Of a DNA stretch of 64,000 bases, positions 1 through 7,195 are shown one piece after another (the stretch's first letter is position 1; every line of letters begins with the position of its first letter). The stretch is from CAIPAT01 sp041665605 (GTDB lineage Bacteria; Verrucomicrobiota; Lentisphaeria; Victivallales; Victivallaceae). Location: NCBI GenBank assembly GCA_041665605.1, contig JBAYIO010000008.1, positions 17,021-81,020 of the forward strand, given 5' to 3'. Under the pieces are notes generated by a model, which saw only the letters and a list, made by a program, of their open reading frames with translations, did not search any database and was not told where the DNA came from. The position numbers and the translations under genes are program-made.

Positions 1-2
1 AC

Positions 3-47
3 CAGATGCAGTTCAAAGAAATCGAAAAGAGTTTCAAAAGTAAATAA
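3..47 (+). CDS. 3' end of an unidentified phage gene
   Basis: An open frame enters from the left edge and stops at a TAA (45-47), encoding a lysine-rich tail ending FKSK. It lies 29 bases before the DUF2303 gene on the same strand, so it is probably the preceding gene of the early operon. Too little remains to name it, and other frames here are also short. Confidence 0.4.
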   Translation, partial: QMQFKEIEKSFKSK

Positions 48-76
48 CTGCCCGGACGGGCGAAAGGACAGAAGAT

Positions 77-907
77 ATGAACGAAAATACAGGAGTGGAC
101 AAACTGGCGGAATTCACCCATAAACTCGGGGTGGAAAGCCGCGAACTCAAGAGCGTGCTGCTGGGCGTGGACAATAACAAGCTGCCGGTGGCGGTGCTGC
201 CGGAAAACCTGAAGATTGTTGCACTGGAGCAATATCTGCCGCAGCATCCGGCGCGGAAAGAAGTCGATCTGATGCTGACCGATCCGCAGAGTTACTGCGG
301 ATATATCAACGAGCAGAAAAAAGAGAGCACCAGGATATTCGCCACCTTCGACACGGCGAACGGCATCTATCTGTTCAAGGCAGTCATCGATTATCACGGC
401 GTGACCGATAAGCCGGCGGACTGGTGCGCCCATGTTGTCAGTCTCAAGTTAGGATTGTCCGACCAGTTCAAAGCGTGGAAAGCGATCAACGGTAAAATGT
501 TCGGACAGCAGGCGTTCGCGGAGTTCCTGAAGGACAACCGTCTGGACATCATCACGCCGGACAATGCGACGATTGTGGAACTGGTCGAAGAACTGGAAGC
601 GACGGTCAATCAGCGCGTGAACGGACGCACTCCGACCAATAAAGGCATGGCAATCGGATTTGAACAGGACGTGCAGACCAACCGTCAAGGCAAGAAGGTG
701 GACGTGCCGGAAAAGATCACGATCCGCGTTCCGGTATTCCTGGGGATGGACAGTTTCGAGATCGAATGCGATTTCAAGTTCAGAACGGAAAGCGGACTGC
801 TGTCATTCGGTATCCGGATGCTGGCGGTGGACAAGCTGGTGCGCGACACCGTGCTGGCGGCCGCCGAGACGATCAGGAAGGAAACGGAACTGCCGGTCTA
901 CATTTAG
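77..907 (+). CDS. DUF2303 family phage protein
   Basis: A 276-residue protein that resembles the DUF2303 (YfdQ-like) family of phage early proteins across its length. It has a conserved middle (LTDPQSYCGYINEQ, near residues 67-80) and a C-terminal beta-rich part ending near ETELPVYI. The molecular role of this family is not established; it usually sits beside recombination or replication genes in phage early operons. The start is supported by AAAGGA upstream. No membrane segment or catalytic motif is seen. Family assignment is by my recognition of the pattern. Confidence 0.75.
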   Translation: MNENTGVDKLAEFTHKLGVESRELKSVLLGVDNNKLPVAVLPENLKIVALEQYLPQHPARKEVDLMLTDPQSYCGYINEQKKESTRIFATFDTANGIYLFKAVIDYHGVTDKPADWCAHVVSLKLGLSDQFKAWKAINGKMFGQQAFAEFLKDNRLDIITPDNATIVELVEELEATVNQRVNGRTPTNKGMAIGFEQDVQTNRQGKKVDVPEKITIRVPVFLGMDSFEIECDFKFRTESGLLSFGIRMLAVDKLVRDTVLAAAETIRKETELPVYI

Positions 908-908
908 G

Positions 909-962
909 ATCAGTATTCAGGCCCGGAGCCGCGGGAGGGCGGCTCCGGTACTGAATACTGAT
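909..962 (+). terminator. Long two-part hairpin after the DUF2303 gene
   Basis: A perfect 12-bp outer stem (ATCAGTATTCAG, 909-920, with CTGAATACTGAT, 951-962) encloses a 10-bp GC stem (CCGGAGCCGC with GCGGCTCCGG). It begins two bases after the stop codon, where a transcription terminator is expected, but no T-run follows on either side. It may instead be an RNA-processing or operator structure. Confidence 0.55.
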
Positions 963-964
963 AG

Positions 965-1060
965 TTGCAAGGGGCCAAGTTGAAAGCGAGAAAAGTGAAC
1001 AGCCGGGAGCAGGGGCATCCCTGGTGGATGCCCGGACAAGTGAACAGCCGGGGAAACGGA
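965..1060 (+). repeat. GCGAGAAAA nonamer plus GGGCATCC hairpin repeat
   Basis: Contains GCGAGAAAAG next to a hairpin (1013-1033) of GGGCATCC, a 5-base loop and GGATGCCC. The same hairpin recurs at 4282-4302, 10513-10532 and 18387-18407. The flanking phrase GTGAACAGCCGGG occurs twice here. Confidence 0.75.
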
Positions 1061-1161
1061 TACTGCTGTGGAGCGTTGACCGTCGGCTGCCGTGGTGGGT
1101 ATTGGTTTTCGGGGCGGTGTTGCTGGCGGGGATTGTGATCGAGGCGGTGTGGCAGAGTTAG
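1024..1161 (+). CDS. Possible small single-pass membrane protein
   Basis: A 45-codon frame from a GTG (1024) ends in a clear hydrophobic segment (PWWVLVFGAVLLAGIVIEAV) just before its stop, preceded by basic residues. This looks like a type II single-pass membrane peptide. The frame stays open upstream to 955 without an ATG, and the upstream part is translated repeat, so the start is uncertain. GGGG at 1012-1015 could be the ribosome site. No family recognised; it may not be expressed. Confidence 0.35.
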   Translation: MDARTSEQPGKRILLWSVDRRLPWWVLVFGAVLLAGIVIEAVWQS

Positions 1162-1166
1162 CAGCC

Positions 1167-1203
1167 GATGGACGATATGGACGGCATGGACATAATGGAC
1201 GGA
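1167..1203 (+). repeat. ATGGACNNN nonamer array
   Basis: Four tandem units of the 9-base type ATGGACGGC/ATGGACATA lie just upstream of the cytosine methyltransferase gene. Related units occur at 8411-8452 and, in the opposite sense, at 29121-29170. Confidence 0.7.
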
Positions 1204-1233
1204 ATATAGAATAATAATAAGGGGACGGGGAAG

Positions 1234-3456
1234 ATGCGGTACGGGAGTGTTTGTTCGGGGGTGGAGGCGGCCAGTCTGGCGTGGGGAGCGCTGGGATGGG
1301 AGCCGGTATTTTTCAGCGAGATCGAGCCGTTTCCGGCGGCGGTGCTGATGCAGAAATTCAACGCCACCGCGCCGCTGCACATGCCGGACCCGGATGAAGA
1401 CGGCATCAGCACTAAGGAAAGCCGGAAACGGAAAGCGAATATTGAAGCGGTCAGGAGAGCGGGAAAGCAGGGGAAAGCAGCCGGGAGTCAGGAGTCAGGA
1501 GTCAGGAGTCAGAATGTCCGTGCGACGGACGGCGGAATTGTAACAGCCGGAAAACAGTCTGACGGGGCGGACAAGTCGGACGAGTCAGTGAAAAAAGACA
1601 GAGTGCCCAACCTGGGCGACATGACGCAAATAAACGGAAAGGAGTATGATGGAACAGTTGAACTTCTTGTTGGAGGAACTCCCTGCCAGGGTTTCAGCAT
1701 CGCCGGAAAGCGCGGGGGACTGGGCGACAAGCGTAGTCAGTTATCGCTCAAGTATTGCGAACTGGCTTATGAGTGCGGCGCCGAGTGGATTGTCTGGGAG
1801 AATGTCCCCGGCGTATTCAGCAGCGAAGGCGGAAAAGATTTTGCGCGGTTCCTCGGCCTGCTCTGCGGCTGGGCGGTCGAAGTCCCCGAAGACGGCTGGC
1901 GGAACAGCGGGATCATCAGCGGCGCGCCGGGATGTTTCTCCCTGGCGTGGCGAGTGCTTGACGCTCAATACGTGCGAGTGGACGGGCATTGCCGGGCTGT
2001 GCCTCAAAGACGCAGGCGTGTGTTCGTTGTCGGACATCTTGGAGACTGGCGACGTGCCGCGGCGGTATTATTTGACGGCGACAGCCTGTCGGGGGGTGCT
2101 CCGCCGGAGCGCAAAACGGGGGAAGCGGTTGCCGGCACTCTTGGAAGCCGCGCTACGGCAGGCGGCGGGCTTGGCACCGAATTTGATCTTGCGGGGGGAA
2201 TAATTCAAACAGCCGGGGAGCTAAGCGAGAAAAGCGAGACAAGCAAGAAAAGCGAGAAAAGTGAACAGCCGCAAAAACAGGAGCGGGCCCGGGGCCCGGC
2301 GTTCATAGCGGACGTGGCGGGAACGCTGACCAATGCCGGCAAGGCGGCCGGCAGCGCGACATGCCAGGACGCGGAAAACGGCCTGCTGCTCTGCATGAGC
2401 ACCGGACAGGGCAGTGCAGAGATAGGGATAGGGACTACGCTCAACTGCGACCATGAAGCGCCGATAATAGTGACAAGCGAGCAAAGTGGACAAGCGAGAA
2501 AAGCTGAAGACGAAGCAATAATGATCTGCGCCAGCGAGACGGGTCCGGGATTCTGGCGGCAGGATGACGCCAGCGGCACGGTCAAGACGAACATGGCGGA
2601 ACCGACGACAGTGGTGATGGAAGTGGCGGAAACACTGACTGCCAACTGGTATAAAAGCAACGGAGCGAAGGCGGGGAACAACCATGGAATTATGAATGCG
2701 GTGATCTGCTTCAACGAAACGCAGATCACCAGTCCGCAGAATCGCAGCAACCCGCTGCCGGGCGATCCGTGCCACACACTAACCAAAGACTCGCATGCGC
2801 CGGTAATCTGCATGATGAAAAACACCGAAAAAACGGACTCAACGGACGGGTTAACAGAAGCAATGGAACGGGAGATGCTGGAAGACAATCTGTTCCTGGA
2901 ACGCGGCATGGACAAGATCAGCGCGGAAGTGGCGCACACGCTGCGGGGCGAAGGCTTTGACGCCAGCGAGGACGGGAGCGGTCGGGGAATACCGGTGATA
3001 GCCTTCATGGCGGGGGCGGGCGCCAAGGCGGGGAGTACCGGCGCGACGGCGGATTGTTCGCCGACGTTGAAAAGCAGCGAATCCGGCAGCAACCGGAGTC
3101 CGGCGATAGCGTTCACGCCGGGAGCGGGGGCGACGGTCGGCAGCATCGCGGCGTCGAAAGAATTATCGCCGACTTTGCGGGCGGCGAGTCACGGCGATAA
3201 CCGCGCTCCGGCGGTCGCGGTAAATTCAACCGTGCGGCGTTTGACGCCGCTGGAATGCGAACGGCTGATGGGGTTTCCGGATTATCACACGCTGATCAGA
3301 TGGAACGGGAAACCGGCGTCGCAGTGTCCGGACGGGCCGCGTTACAAAGCCTGCGGAAATTCGATGCCGGAAAACGTGATGCGGTGGATCGGGCGGCGTA
3401 TCGAGATGGTGGTCCGCCTAGCGGCCGGCGGGAAAGTGGAAAGCGAGAAAAGCTAG
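1234..3456 (+). CDS. C5-cytosine DNA methyltransferase with expanded variable region
   Basis: Transfers a methyl group from SAM to cytosine C5 in DNA. The motifs are in order: SAM-binding GVEAASLAWGALGWEP (about residues 9-24), catalytic GGTPCQGFS (148-156), ENVPG (189-193), QRRRRVFVVG (258-267), and at the C-terminus LTPLECERLMGFPDYHTL (670-) with YKACGNSMPENV (703-). At 740 residues it is much longer than a typical 330-450. About 380 residues between the catalytic half and motif IX hold reiterated VAxTLT-like blocks (VAGTLTNAG, VAETLTANW, VAHTLRGEG, SPTLKSSES, SPTLRAASH). Two further insertions are translated dispersed repeats (SQESGVRSQN near 86-95; SEKSETSKKSEKSEQ near 332-346). Likely acts in phage DNA protection; target sequence unknown. 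RBS GGGGA upstream. Confidence 0.9.
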   Translation: MRYGSVCSGVEAASLAWGALGWEPVFFSEIEPFPAAVLMQKFNATAPLHMPDPDEDGISTKESRKRKANIEAVRRAGKQGKAAGSQESGVRSQNVRATDGGIVTAGKQSDGADKSDESVKKDRVPNLGDMTQINGKEYDGTVELLVGGTPCQGFSIAGKRGGLGDKRSQLSLKYCELAYECGAEWIVWENVPGVFSSEGGKDFARFLGLLCGWAVEVPEDGWRNSGIISGAPGCFSLAWRVLDAQYVRVDGHCRAVPQRRRRVFVVGHLGDWRRAAAVLFDGDSLSGGAPPERKTGEAVAGTLGSRATAGGGLGTEFDLAGGIIQTAGELSEKSETSKKSEKSEQPQKQERARGPAFIADVAGTLTNAGKAAGSATCQDAENGLLLCMSTGQGSAEIGIGTTLNCDHEAPIIVTSEQSGQARKAEDEAIMICASETGPGFWRQDDASGTVKTNMAEPTTVVMEVAETLTANWYKSNGAKAGNNHGIMNAVICFNETQITSPQNRSNPLPGDPCHTLTKDSHAPVICMMKNTEKTDSTDGLTEAMEREMLEDNLFLERGMDKISAEVAHTLRGEGFDASEDGSGRGIPVIAFMAGAGAKAGSTGATADCSPTLKSSESGSNRSPAIAFTPGAGATVGSIAASKELSPTLRAASHGDNRAPAVAVNSTVRRLTPLECERLMGFPDYHTLIRWNGKPASQCPDGPRYKACGNSMPENVMRWIGRRIEMVVRLAAGGKVESEKS
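1484..1511 (+). repeat. GGAGTCA heptamer x4 inside methyltransferase gene
   Basis: Four exact tandem copies of GGAGTCA lie in frame within the cytosine methyltransferase, encoding SQESGVRSQ-type residues between the SAM-binding motif and the catalytic motif. The same heptamer recurs in many gaps of the phage. Confidence 0.9.
2213..2272 (+). repeat. GCGAGAAAA nonamer array inside methyltransferase gene
   Basis: Degenerate tandem AGCGAGAAA/AGCGAGACA/AGCAAGAAA units flanked by CAGCCG. As 9 bases is three codons, the array reads as SEK/SET repeats in the variable region. Confidence 0.85.
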
Positions 3457-3482
3457 ACAAGTACCGCCGGTGGCGGAAAGTC
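3435..3482 (+). repeat. Nonamer plus CCGCCGGTGGCGG hairpin
   Basis: GCGAGAAAAG, GCTAGACAAG and ACCGCC-GGT-GGCGGAAAGT. This is the same composite repeat found reversed at 26586-26774. It supplies the stop region of the cytosine methyltransferase. Confidence 0.75.
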
Positions 3483-3536
3483 AAATCAGGGAACGGAAAT
3501 TTTAGCACTTTAGAACGGTTTTTCGGGGGTTTGGGA

Positions 3537-4223
3537 ATGGATGGGAAAAAGTTACAGGCTTTTCAGATACACGCGGAAACTGCTGAACTGCTGGAGGAGA
3601 TGGAACCGCAGCAGGCGGGGCTCATGATTCAGGCGATGTGCAAGTATCACTTCTTTGGCGACGCCGAATGGCTCAGAGACAAAACATTGCGTTTGGCTTT
3701 CGTGCTTATTCGCGGTCGCATGGACAGGGATGCAGCCGCATACGCTGACAAGTGTGCTAAAAACCGCGCGAATATCCTGGAACGTTACAAACCGGGGCCG
3801 GAAACACCACGGGAGACTGTACGGACGAATACGGACGAATACGACCGTATACCAAAGGGTACGAAAAGTACCAATCCAGATCCAAAACCAAAAGGTTCTA
3901 AAGAACCTGAAAAGAGCGCACGGGCGGCGGTGCCTAAAAATAATTATCCGGCATGGATGGAAGGGGAACTGCTGACGGAGTTCGAAGGGTTCCTGGCGGT
4001 GTACGAGGCAACCCACGGCAAAAAACCGCATCCGGGTCAGATGGAGGAGATTATCCTGGACCTGACGCGGATAACTGCGGCGGAACGGCTGCAATCTGTG
4101 AAACAGTCGAAAAAGTACGGACAGAAGACAATTCACGATCACCGGAAGTTTCAGAAGGGGAGACAGGAGTCAGGAGTCAGAACGGGGGAGCGGAAAGCGT
4201 CGGGGTTTGGGATACGTGGCTGA
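3537..4223 (+). CDS. DUF6291-like phage replication-module protein
   Basis: A 228-residue protein. The first 85 residues (MDGKKLQAFQIHAETAELLE to NRANILERY) resemble the DUF6291 domain, helical proteins in phage replication modules that often pair with a DnaC-like loader, as here. A charged, low-complexity linker with KGTKSTNPDPKPKGSKEPEK follows, then a second helical domain (NNYPAWMEGELLTEF to HRKFQKG). The last ~20 residues (RQESGVRTGERKASG) are translated GGAGTCA repeat, so the repeat appears to have replaced or extended the native C-terminus. Start at 3537 is chosen because homology begins there; the frame is open further upstream. Function is inferred from context only. Confidence 0.6.
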   Translation: MDGKKLQAFQIHAETAELLEEMEPQQAGLMIQAMCKYHFFGDAEWLRDKTLRLAFVLIRGRMDRDAAAYADKCAKNRANILERYKPGPETPRETVRTNTDEYDRIPKGTKSTNPDPKPKGSKEPEKSARAAVPKNNYPAWMEGELLTEFEGFLAVYEATHGKKPHPGQMEEIILDLTRITAAERLQSVKQSKKYGQKTIHDHRKFQKGRQESGVRTGERKASGFGIRG

Positions 4224-4302
4224 AAGCCACGAGCGAGAAAAGTGGGCAAGCTAGACAAGCGAGAAAAGTTTTTTAAGGCAGGGGCATCCCTGGTGGATGC
4301 CC
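4160..4302 (+). repeat. Repeat-filled gap before dam: heptamers, nonamers, hairpin
   Basis: GGAGTCA copies (4167-4180), then GCGAGAAAAGTG, GCTAGACAAGCGAGAAAAG (4230-4270), then the GGGCATCC/GGATGCCC hairpin (4282-4302). The first part lies in the coding end of the preceding gene. Confidence 0.8.
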
Positions 4303-4320
4303 GTAAAACGGGGAAATAAT

Positions 4321-5097
4321 ATGAGCAGGTCGTTATTCAGGTATTACGGGGGGAAGTGGAGAATGGCGCCGTGGATTGTGGGACATTTCCCGGAACACCG
4401 GGAATACTGCGAGGCGTTCGCGGCGGCGGCATCCTGTCTGTTCAACAAGGCGCGGAGTTATTCTGAGTGCATCAACGACCTGAACGGCGATGTGATCAAT
4501 CTTTACCGGGTGCTGCAGAACGATGCCAAGAGCACCAGACTGCGGAAGCTGCTGATGCTGACGCCGTACAGCAGGGACGAATACGATCTGGCGCATGAAG
4601 TATCCGAGGAACCGGTGGAAAGAGCCAGGCGGCTGATTATCCGCAGTCTGATGGGGTACAATGCGACATCGGTATGTCTGAACAACAGCAAGTCGGGATT
4701 CCGCAACGACATCAACCGGCGGTTCACAGTACCGGCGCACGACTGGGCGAATTATCCGGCGGACCTGGGGTTCTTCATCGAACGGCTGCGGGGTGTGACC
4801 GTGGAGCATATGGATGCCTTCAAGCTGATCGAGCGGATGGCGAAAAGCAAAGATACGCTGCTGTATCTGGACCCGCCGTATCCGATGGAGTTGCGCGGAG
4901 CGACTAACCAGTGGCAGTATGCGCACGAAATGTCGAACGCGGACCATGCGCGGATGGCGGAACTGCTGCTTACGGTCCGGGGCATGGCGGTACTGAGCGG
5001 CTACAAAACAGAACTGTATGCGCCGCCGGATGGCGCAGGGTGGAAAAGGTTTTTCAGATCAATTATTCAGGAAAAAGAACGGAGTGTCTGTGGCTGA
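4321..5097 (+). CDS. dam: DNA adenine methylase (Dam type), frameshifted near the C-terminus
   Basis: SAM-dependent N6-adenine methyltransferase of the D12 class. Motif I is at the N-terminus (FRYYGGKWRMAPWI, residues 5-18), and the catalytic DPPYP follows LLYLD near residue 183. Start 4321 puts the RYYGGK motif where the family has it. The frame as read ends at 5097 with an uncharacteristic tail, after WKRFF. The expected C-terminus (YSGKRTECLWLNP) continues in the -1 frame to 5156. One extra T in the T5 run (5050-5054) would join them into about 278 residues. Whether the gene is broken, phase-variable or a sequence error cannot be told here. Confidence 0.85.
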   Translation: MSRSLFRYYGGKWRMAPWIVGHFPEHREYCEAFAAAASCLFNKARSYSECINDLNGDVINLYRVLQNDAKSTRLRKLLMLTPYSRDEYDLAHEVSEEPVERARRLIIRSLMGYNATSVCLNNSKSGFRNDINRRFTVPAHDWANYPADLGFFIERLRGVTVEHMDAFKLIERMAKSKDTLLYLDPPYPMELRGATNQWQYAHEMSNADHARMAELLLTVRGMAVLSGYKTELYAPPDGAGWKRFFRSIIQEKERSVCG

Positions 5098-5156
5098 ATC
5101 CGGCGTGTATTGACAGGCTGGAGACTAAGGGCGGACAGGAAGTTTTTAAGTTTTAG
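5055..5156 (+). pseudogene. Displaced C-terminal piece of the Dam methylase
   Basis: In the -1 frame relative to the dam gene this segment reads QINYSGKRTECLWLNP and then a short tail ending QEVFKF. The phrase RTExLWLNP is characteristic of the end of Dam-type methylases. It has no start codon or ribosome site of its own, so it is translated only by frameshifting at or near the T5 run at 5050-5054, or in a variant with a corrected run length. Confidence 0.7.
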
Positions 5157-5170
5157 GACGGGTCGAAAAC

Positions 5171-5196
5171 AAAAAGCGAAGGGAATGGGGGAAATG
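5171..5196 (+). promoter_or_regulatory. Repeated translation-start leader (copy 1)
   Basis: The phrase AAAAGCGAAGGGAATGGGGG ends directly at the radical SAM start codon. Near-identical copies precede the PP-loop gene (6176-6201) and, more degenerate, the 8187 gene (8165-8189). The GGGGG or GGGAA core lies at ribosome-site distance, so this looks like a duplicated translation-initiation cassette. Confidence 0.55.
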
Positions 5197-6117
5197 AAAA
5201 TCGGACTGATTGATGTGGATTCTAAAATGGCGAATCTGGCGCTGATGAAGATTAGCGCCTGGCATAAGGCGCAGGGTGATGAGGTGGACTGGTTCAAGGG
5301 GAACCAGGGCAGCGTGGAGCGCATTTACGCCAGCAGGATTTTCAACTTCTCGCCGGATTTCCCGTGGCATATATTCGAGGGTTTCCCGGTGGAGATCATC
5401 AGGGGCGGGACCGGGTACGACATCAGGAGCAAACTGCCGCCGGAAATGGAAGTGATGCCGCCCGACTACAGCATCTATCCCGACTGCGATTACGGCGTCG
5501 GGTTCATGACGCGGGGATGCATCAATAAATGTGAATGGTGCGTAGTTCCGGAAAAAGAGGGGGAGCTGCGCGACAACAGTCCGTGGTGGGGAATATGGCG
5601 GCCTGATTACCGGAAGATACTGTTTCTGGACAACAATGCGCTGGCAAGCTGGTTCGCAATCAAGGAACTGGAGAACCTGATCGAAGTGAACAAGGCGCGG
5701 GGGCGCGGCAAGACCATCATGATCGACTTCAACCAGGGGCTGGATGCGCGGCTGATTGACGCGGCGCTGTCAAGCTGCGTGTTGTCGAAACTGCACTGGA
5801 TACGGTTTATCCGTCTGGCGTGTGATTCGCAGGCGATGATCGAGCCGGTGAAACACGCGATCATGAATATCCGAACTGCAATGCCGGGACGCGAAATATT
5901 CATCTATCTGCTGGTGCGGGACGTGGACGAGGCGGAAGCGCGGATGCATGAGTTTGACGGCTGCAAGGGGCTGACGTTCTTCGCGCAGCCGTTCCGGGAC
6001 CCGCGCAATCCGGCGCAGCAGCCGACGGAGGAGCAGATGAACTTTGCGCGGTTCGTGAATGTGAAAGGTTCGAAGCTGTGCATGAAAATGAAATTCAAGG
6101 AATACAAACGGACATAA
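5194..6117 (+). CDS. Phage radical SAM protein
   Basis: A 307-residue radical SAM enzyme. The iron-sulfur-binding CxxxCxxC is present as GCINKCEWC (C109, C113, C116). The N-terminus (KIGLIDVDSKMANLALMKIS) resembles a cobalamin-binding-type or strand-helix segment common in gut-phage homologues. The C-terminal half forms the rest of the barrel and ends with FVNVKGSKLCMKMKFKEYK. Substrate unknown. It sits directly before the PAPS-reductase-like gene, sharing the same duplicated leader, which suggests linked chemistry. Start at 5194 follows GGGGG; a longer frame upstream lacks family features. Confidence 0.85.
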   Translation: MKIGLIDVDSKMANLALMKISAWHKAQGDEVDWFKGNQGSVERIYASRIFNFSPDFPWHIFEGFPVEIIRGGTGYDIRSKLPPEMEVMPPDYSIYPDCDYGVGFMTRGCINKCEWCVVPEKEGELRDNSPWWGIWRPDYRKILFLDNNALASWFAIKELENLIEVNKARGRGKTIMIDFNQGLDARLIDAALSSCVLSKLHWIRFIRLACDSQAMIEPVKHAIMNIRTAMPGREIFIYLLVRDVDEAEARMHEFDGCKGLTFFAQPFRDPRNPAQQPTEEQMNFARFVNVKGSKLCMKMKFKEYKRT

Positions 6118-6198
6118 GACAGGGAAGAATATCCAATAACCAACACGGAATATCCAATGTCCAAGGGTGGAAATCAAAAGCGAAGGGAATGGGGGAAA

Positions 6199-7194
6199 AT
6201 GAGTACGGACCGGGAAATGATGGATTTTAACCTGCATAAGCTTAGGATTCGGCAGGCTTATCCGCTGGATTTGAAGATTGAATTTTCACTGCGGACGATA
6301 TGGCAGTGGAATCAGCATTATGACGGCGGCATCTATGTGTCATTCTCCGGCGGCAAAGACAGCACGGTGCTGCTGCACCTGGTCCGCGTCCTTGCCGGGC
6401 TGAAAAATGTTCCGGCGGTATTCTGCGACACCGGGCTGGAATATCCGGAGATCAGAGAGTTTGTCCGGTCCTCCGCCAATGTGACGACGGTCAGGCCTAG
6501 ATTGTCATTCAAGCAGGTAATCGAGAAATACGGGTATCCGGTGATCAGCAAGCGGGTGGCGCAATACATACATGAAGTGCAAGCGGCCAGGGACCCTGAC
6601 GGACAATTAACCAAATTAAGACTGACGGGATTGAAAAAAGACGGAAAATATACCCAAATGGGCAAGATACCGGATAAATGGATTCCTTTTATCAAGGCCC
6701 CTTTCAAGATTGACTGCATCTGCTGCGATAAACTAAAAAAACAACCCCTTAACGATTTTAATAAATCATCCGGAAGGGTGCCATATATCGGAATGATGTC
6801 TGCCGAAAGCAAACAGAGAGAAGTCAATTATATGATACATGGATGTAATTCATTTGAACAAAAATTTGCAAGATCAACTCCACTGGCGTGGTGGACGGAA
6901 GCGGATATCTGGGAATACCTGCGGCGGTATAATGTACCGTACAGCAGCATCTATAACATGGGCTACGAACGCACCGGGTGCATGTTCTGCATGTTCGGGC
7001 TGCACCTGGAAAATCGTCGGATGAAAAATAATCGTTTTCAAAAAATGCAGAAAACGCATCCGCAGTTGTATGAATACTGCATGGACAAGCTGGGATGCCG
7101 CCGGGTATGCCAGTATATGGGAATACCGTATGAATATGTGCCGGAGTTTGAAGCGGTGGACATGTTTGACGAGAAGGACAAGAACAGGGGGTGA
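6199..7194 (+). CDS. PAPS reductase/PP-loop ATPase family phage protein
   Basis: A 331-residue member of the phosphoadenosine phosphosulfate reductase family. The ATP-pyrophosphatase loop is SGGKDST (about residues 50-56). Cysteines near 173-176 (CICC), 215 (HGCN) and 261/264 (TGCMFC) could bind an iron-sulfur cluster, as in DndC-type and other phage PP-loop proteins. Such enzymes adenylate a substrate and often deliver sulfur or nitrogen to nucleic acids or small molecules. Sulfate reduction itself is unlikely in this context. Start chosen after GGGGG at 6191-6195. It ends one base before the next gene's ATG, indicating translational coupling. Confidence 0.85.
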   Translation: MSTDREMMDFNLHKLRIRQAYPLDLKIEFSLRTIWQWNQHYDGGIYVSFSGGKDSTVLLHLVRVLAGLKNVPAVFCDTGLEYPEIREFVRSSANVTTVRPRLSFKQVIEKYGYPVISKRVAQYIHEVQAARDPDGQLTKLRLTGLKKDGKYTQMGKIPDKWIPFIKAPFKIDCICCDKLKKQPLNDFNKSSGRVPYIGMMSAESKQREVNYMIHGCNSFEQKFARSTPLAWWTEADIWEYLRRYNVPYSSIYNMGYERTGCMFCMFGLHLENRRMKNNRFQKMQKTHPQLYEYCMDKLGCRRVCQYMGIPYEYVPEFEAVDMFDEKDKNRG

Positions 7195-7195
7195 T

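Noticed and set aside
6157..6198. Longer N-terminus for the PP-loop protein
   Set aside because: The extra 14 residues come from the duplicated leader; GGGGG fits the start at 6199.
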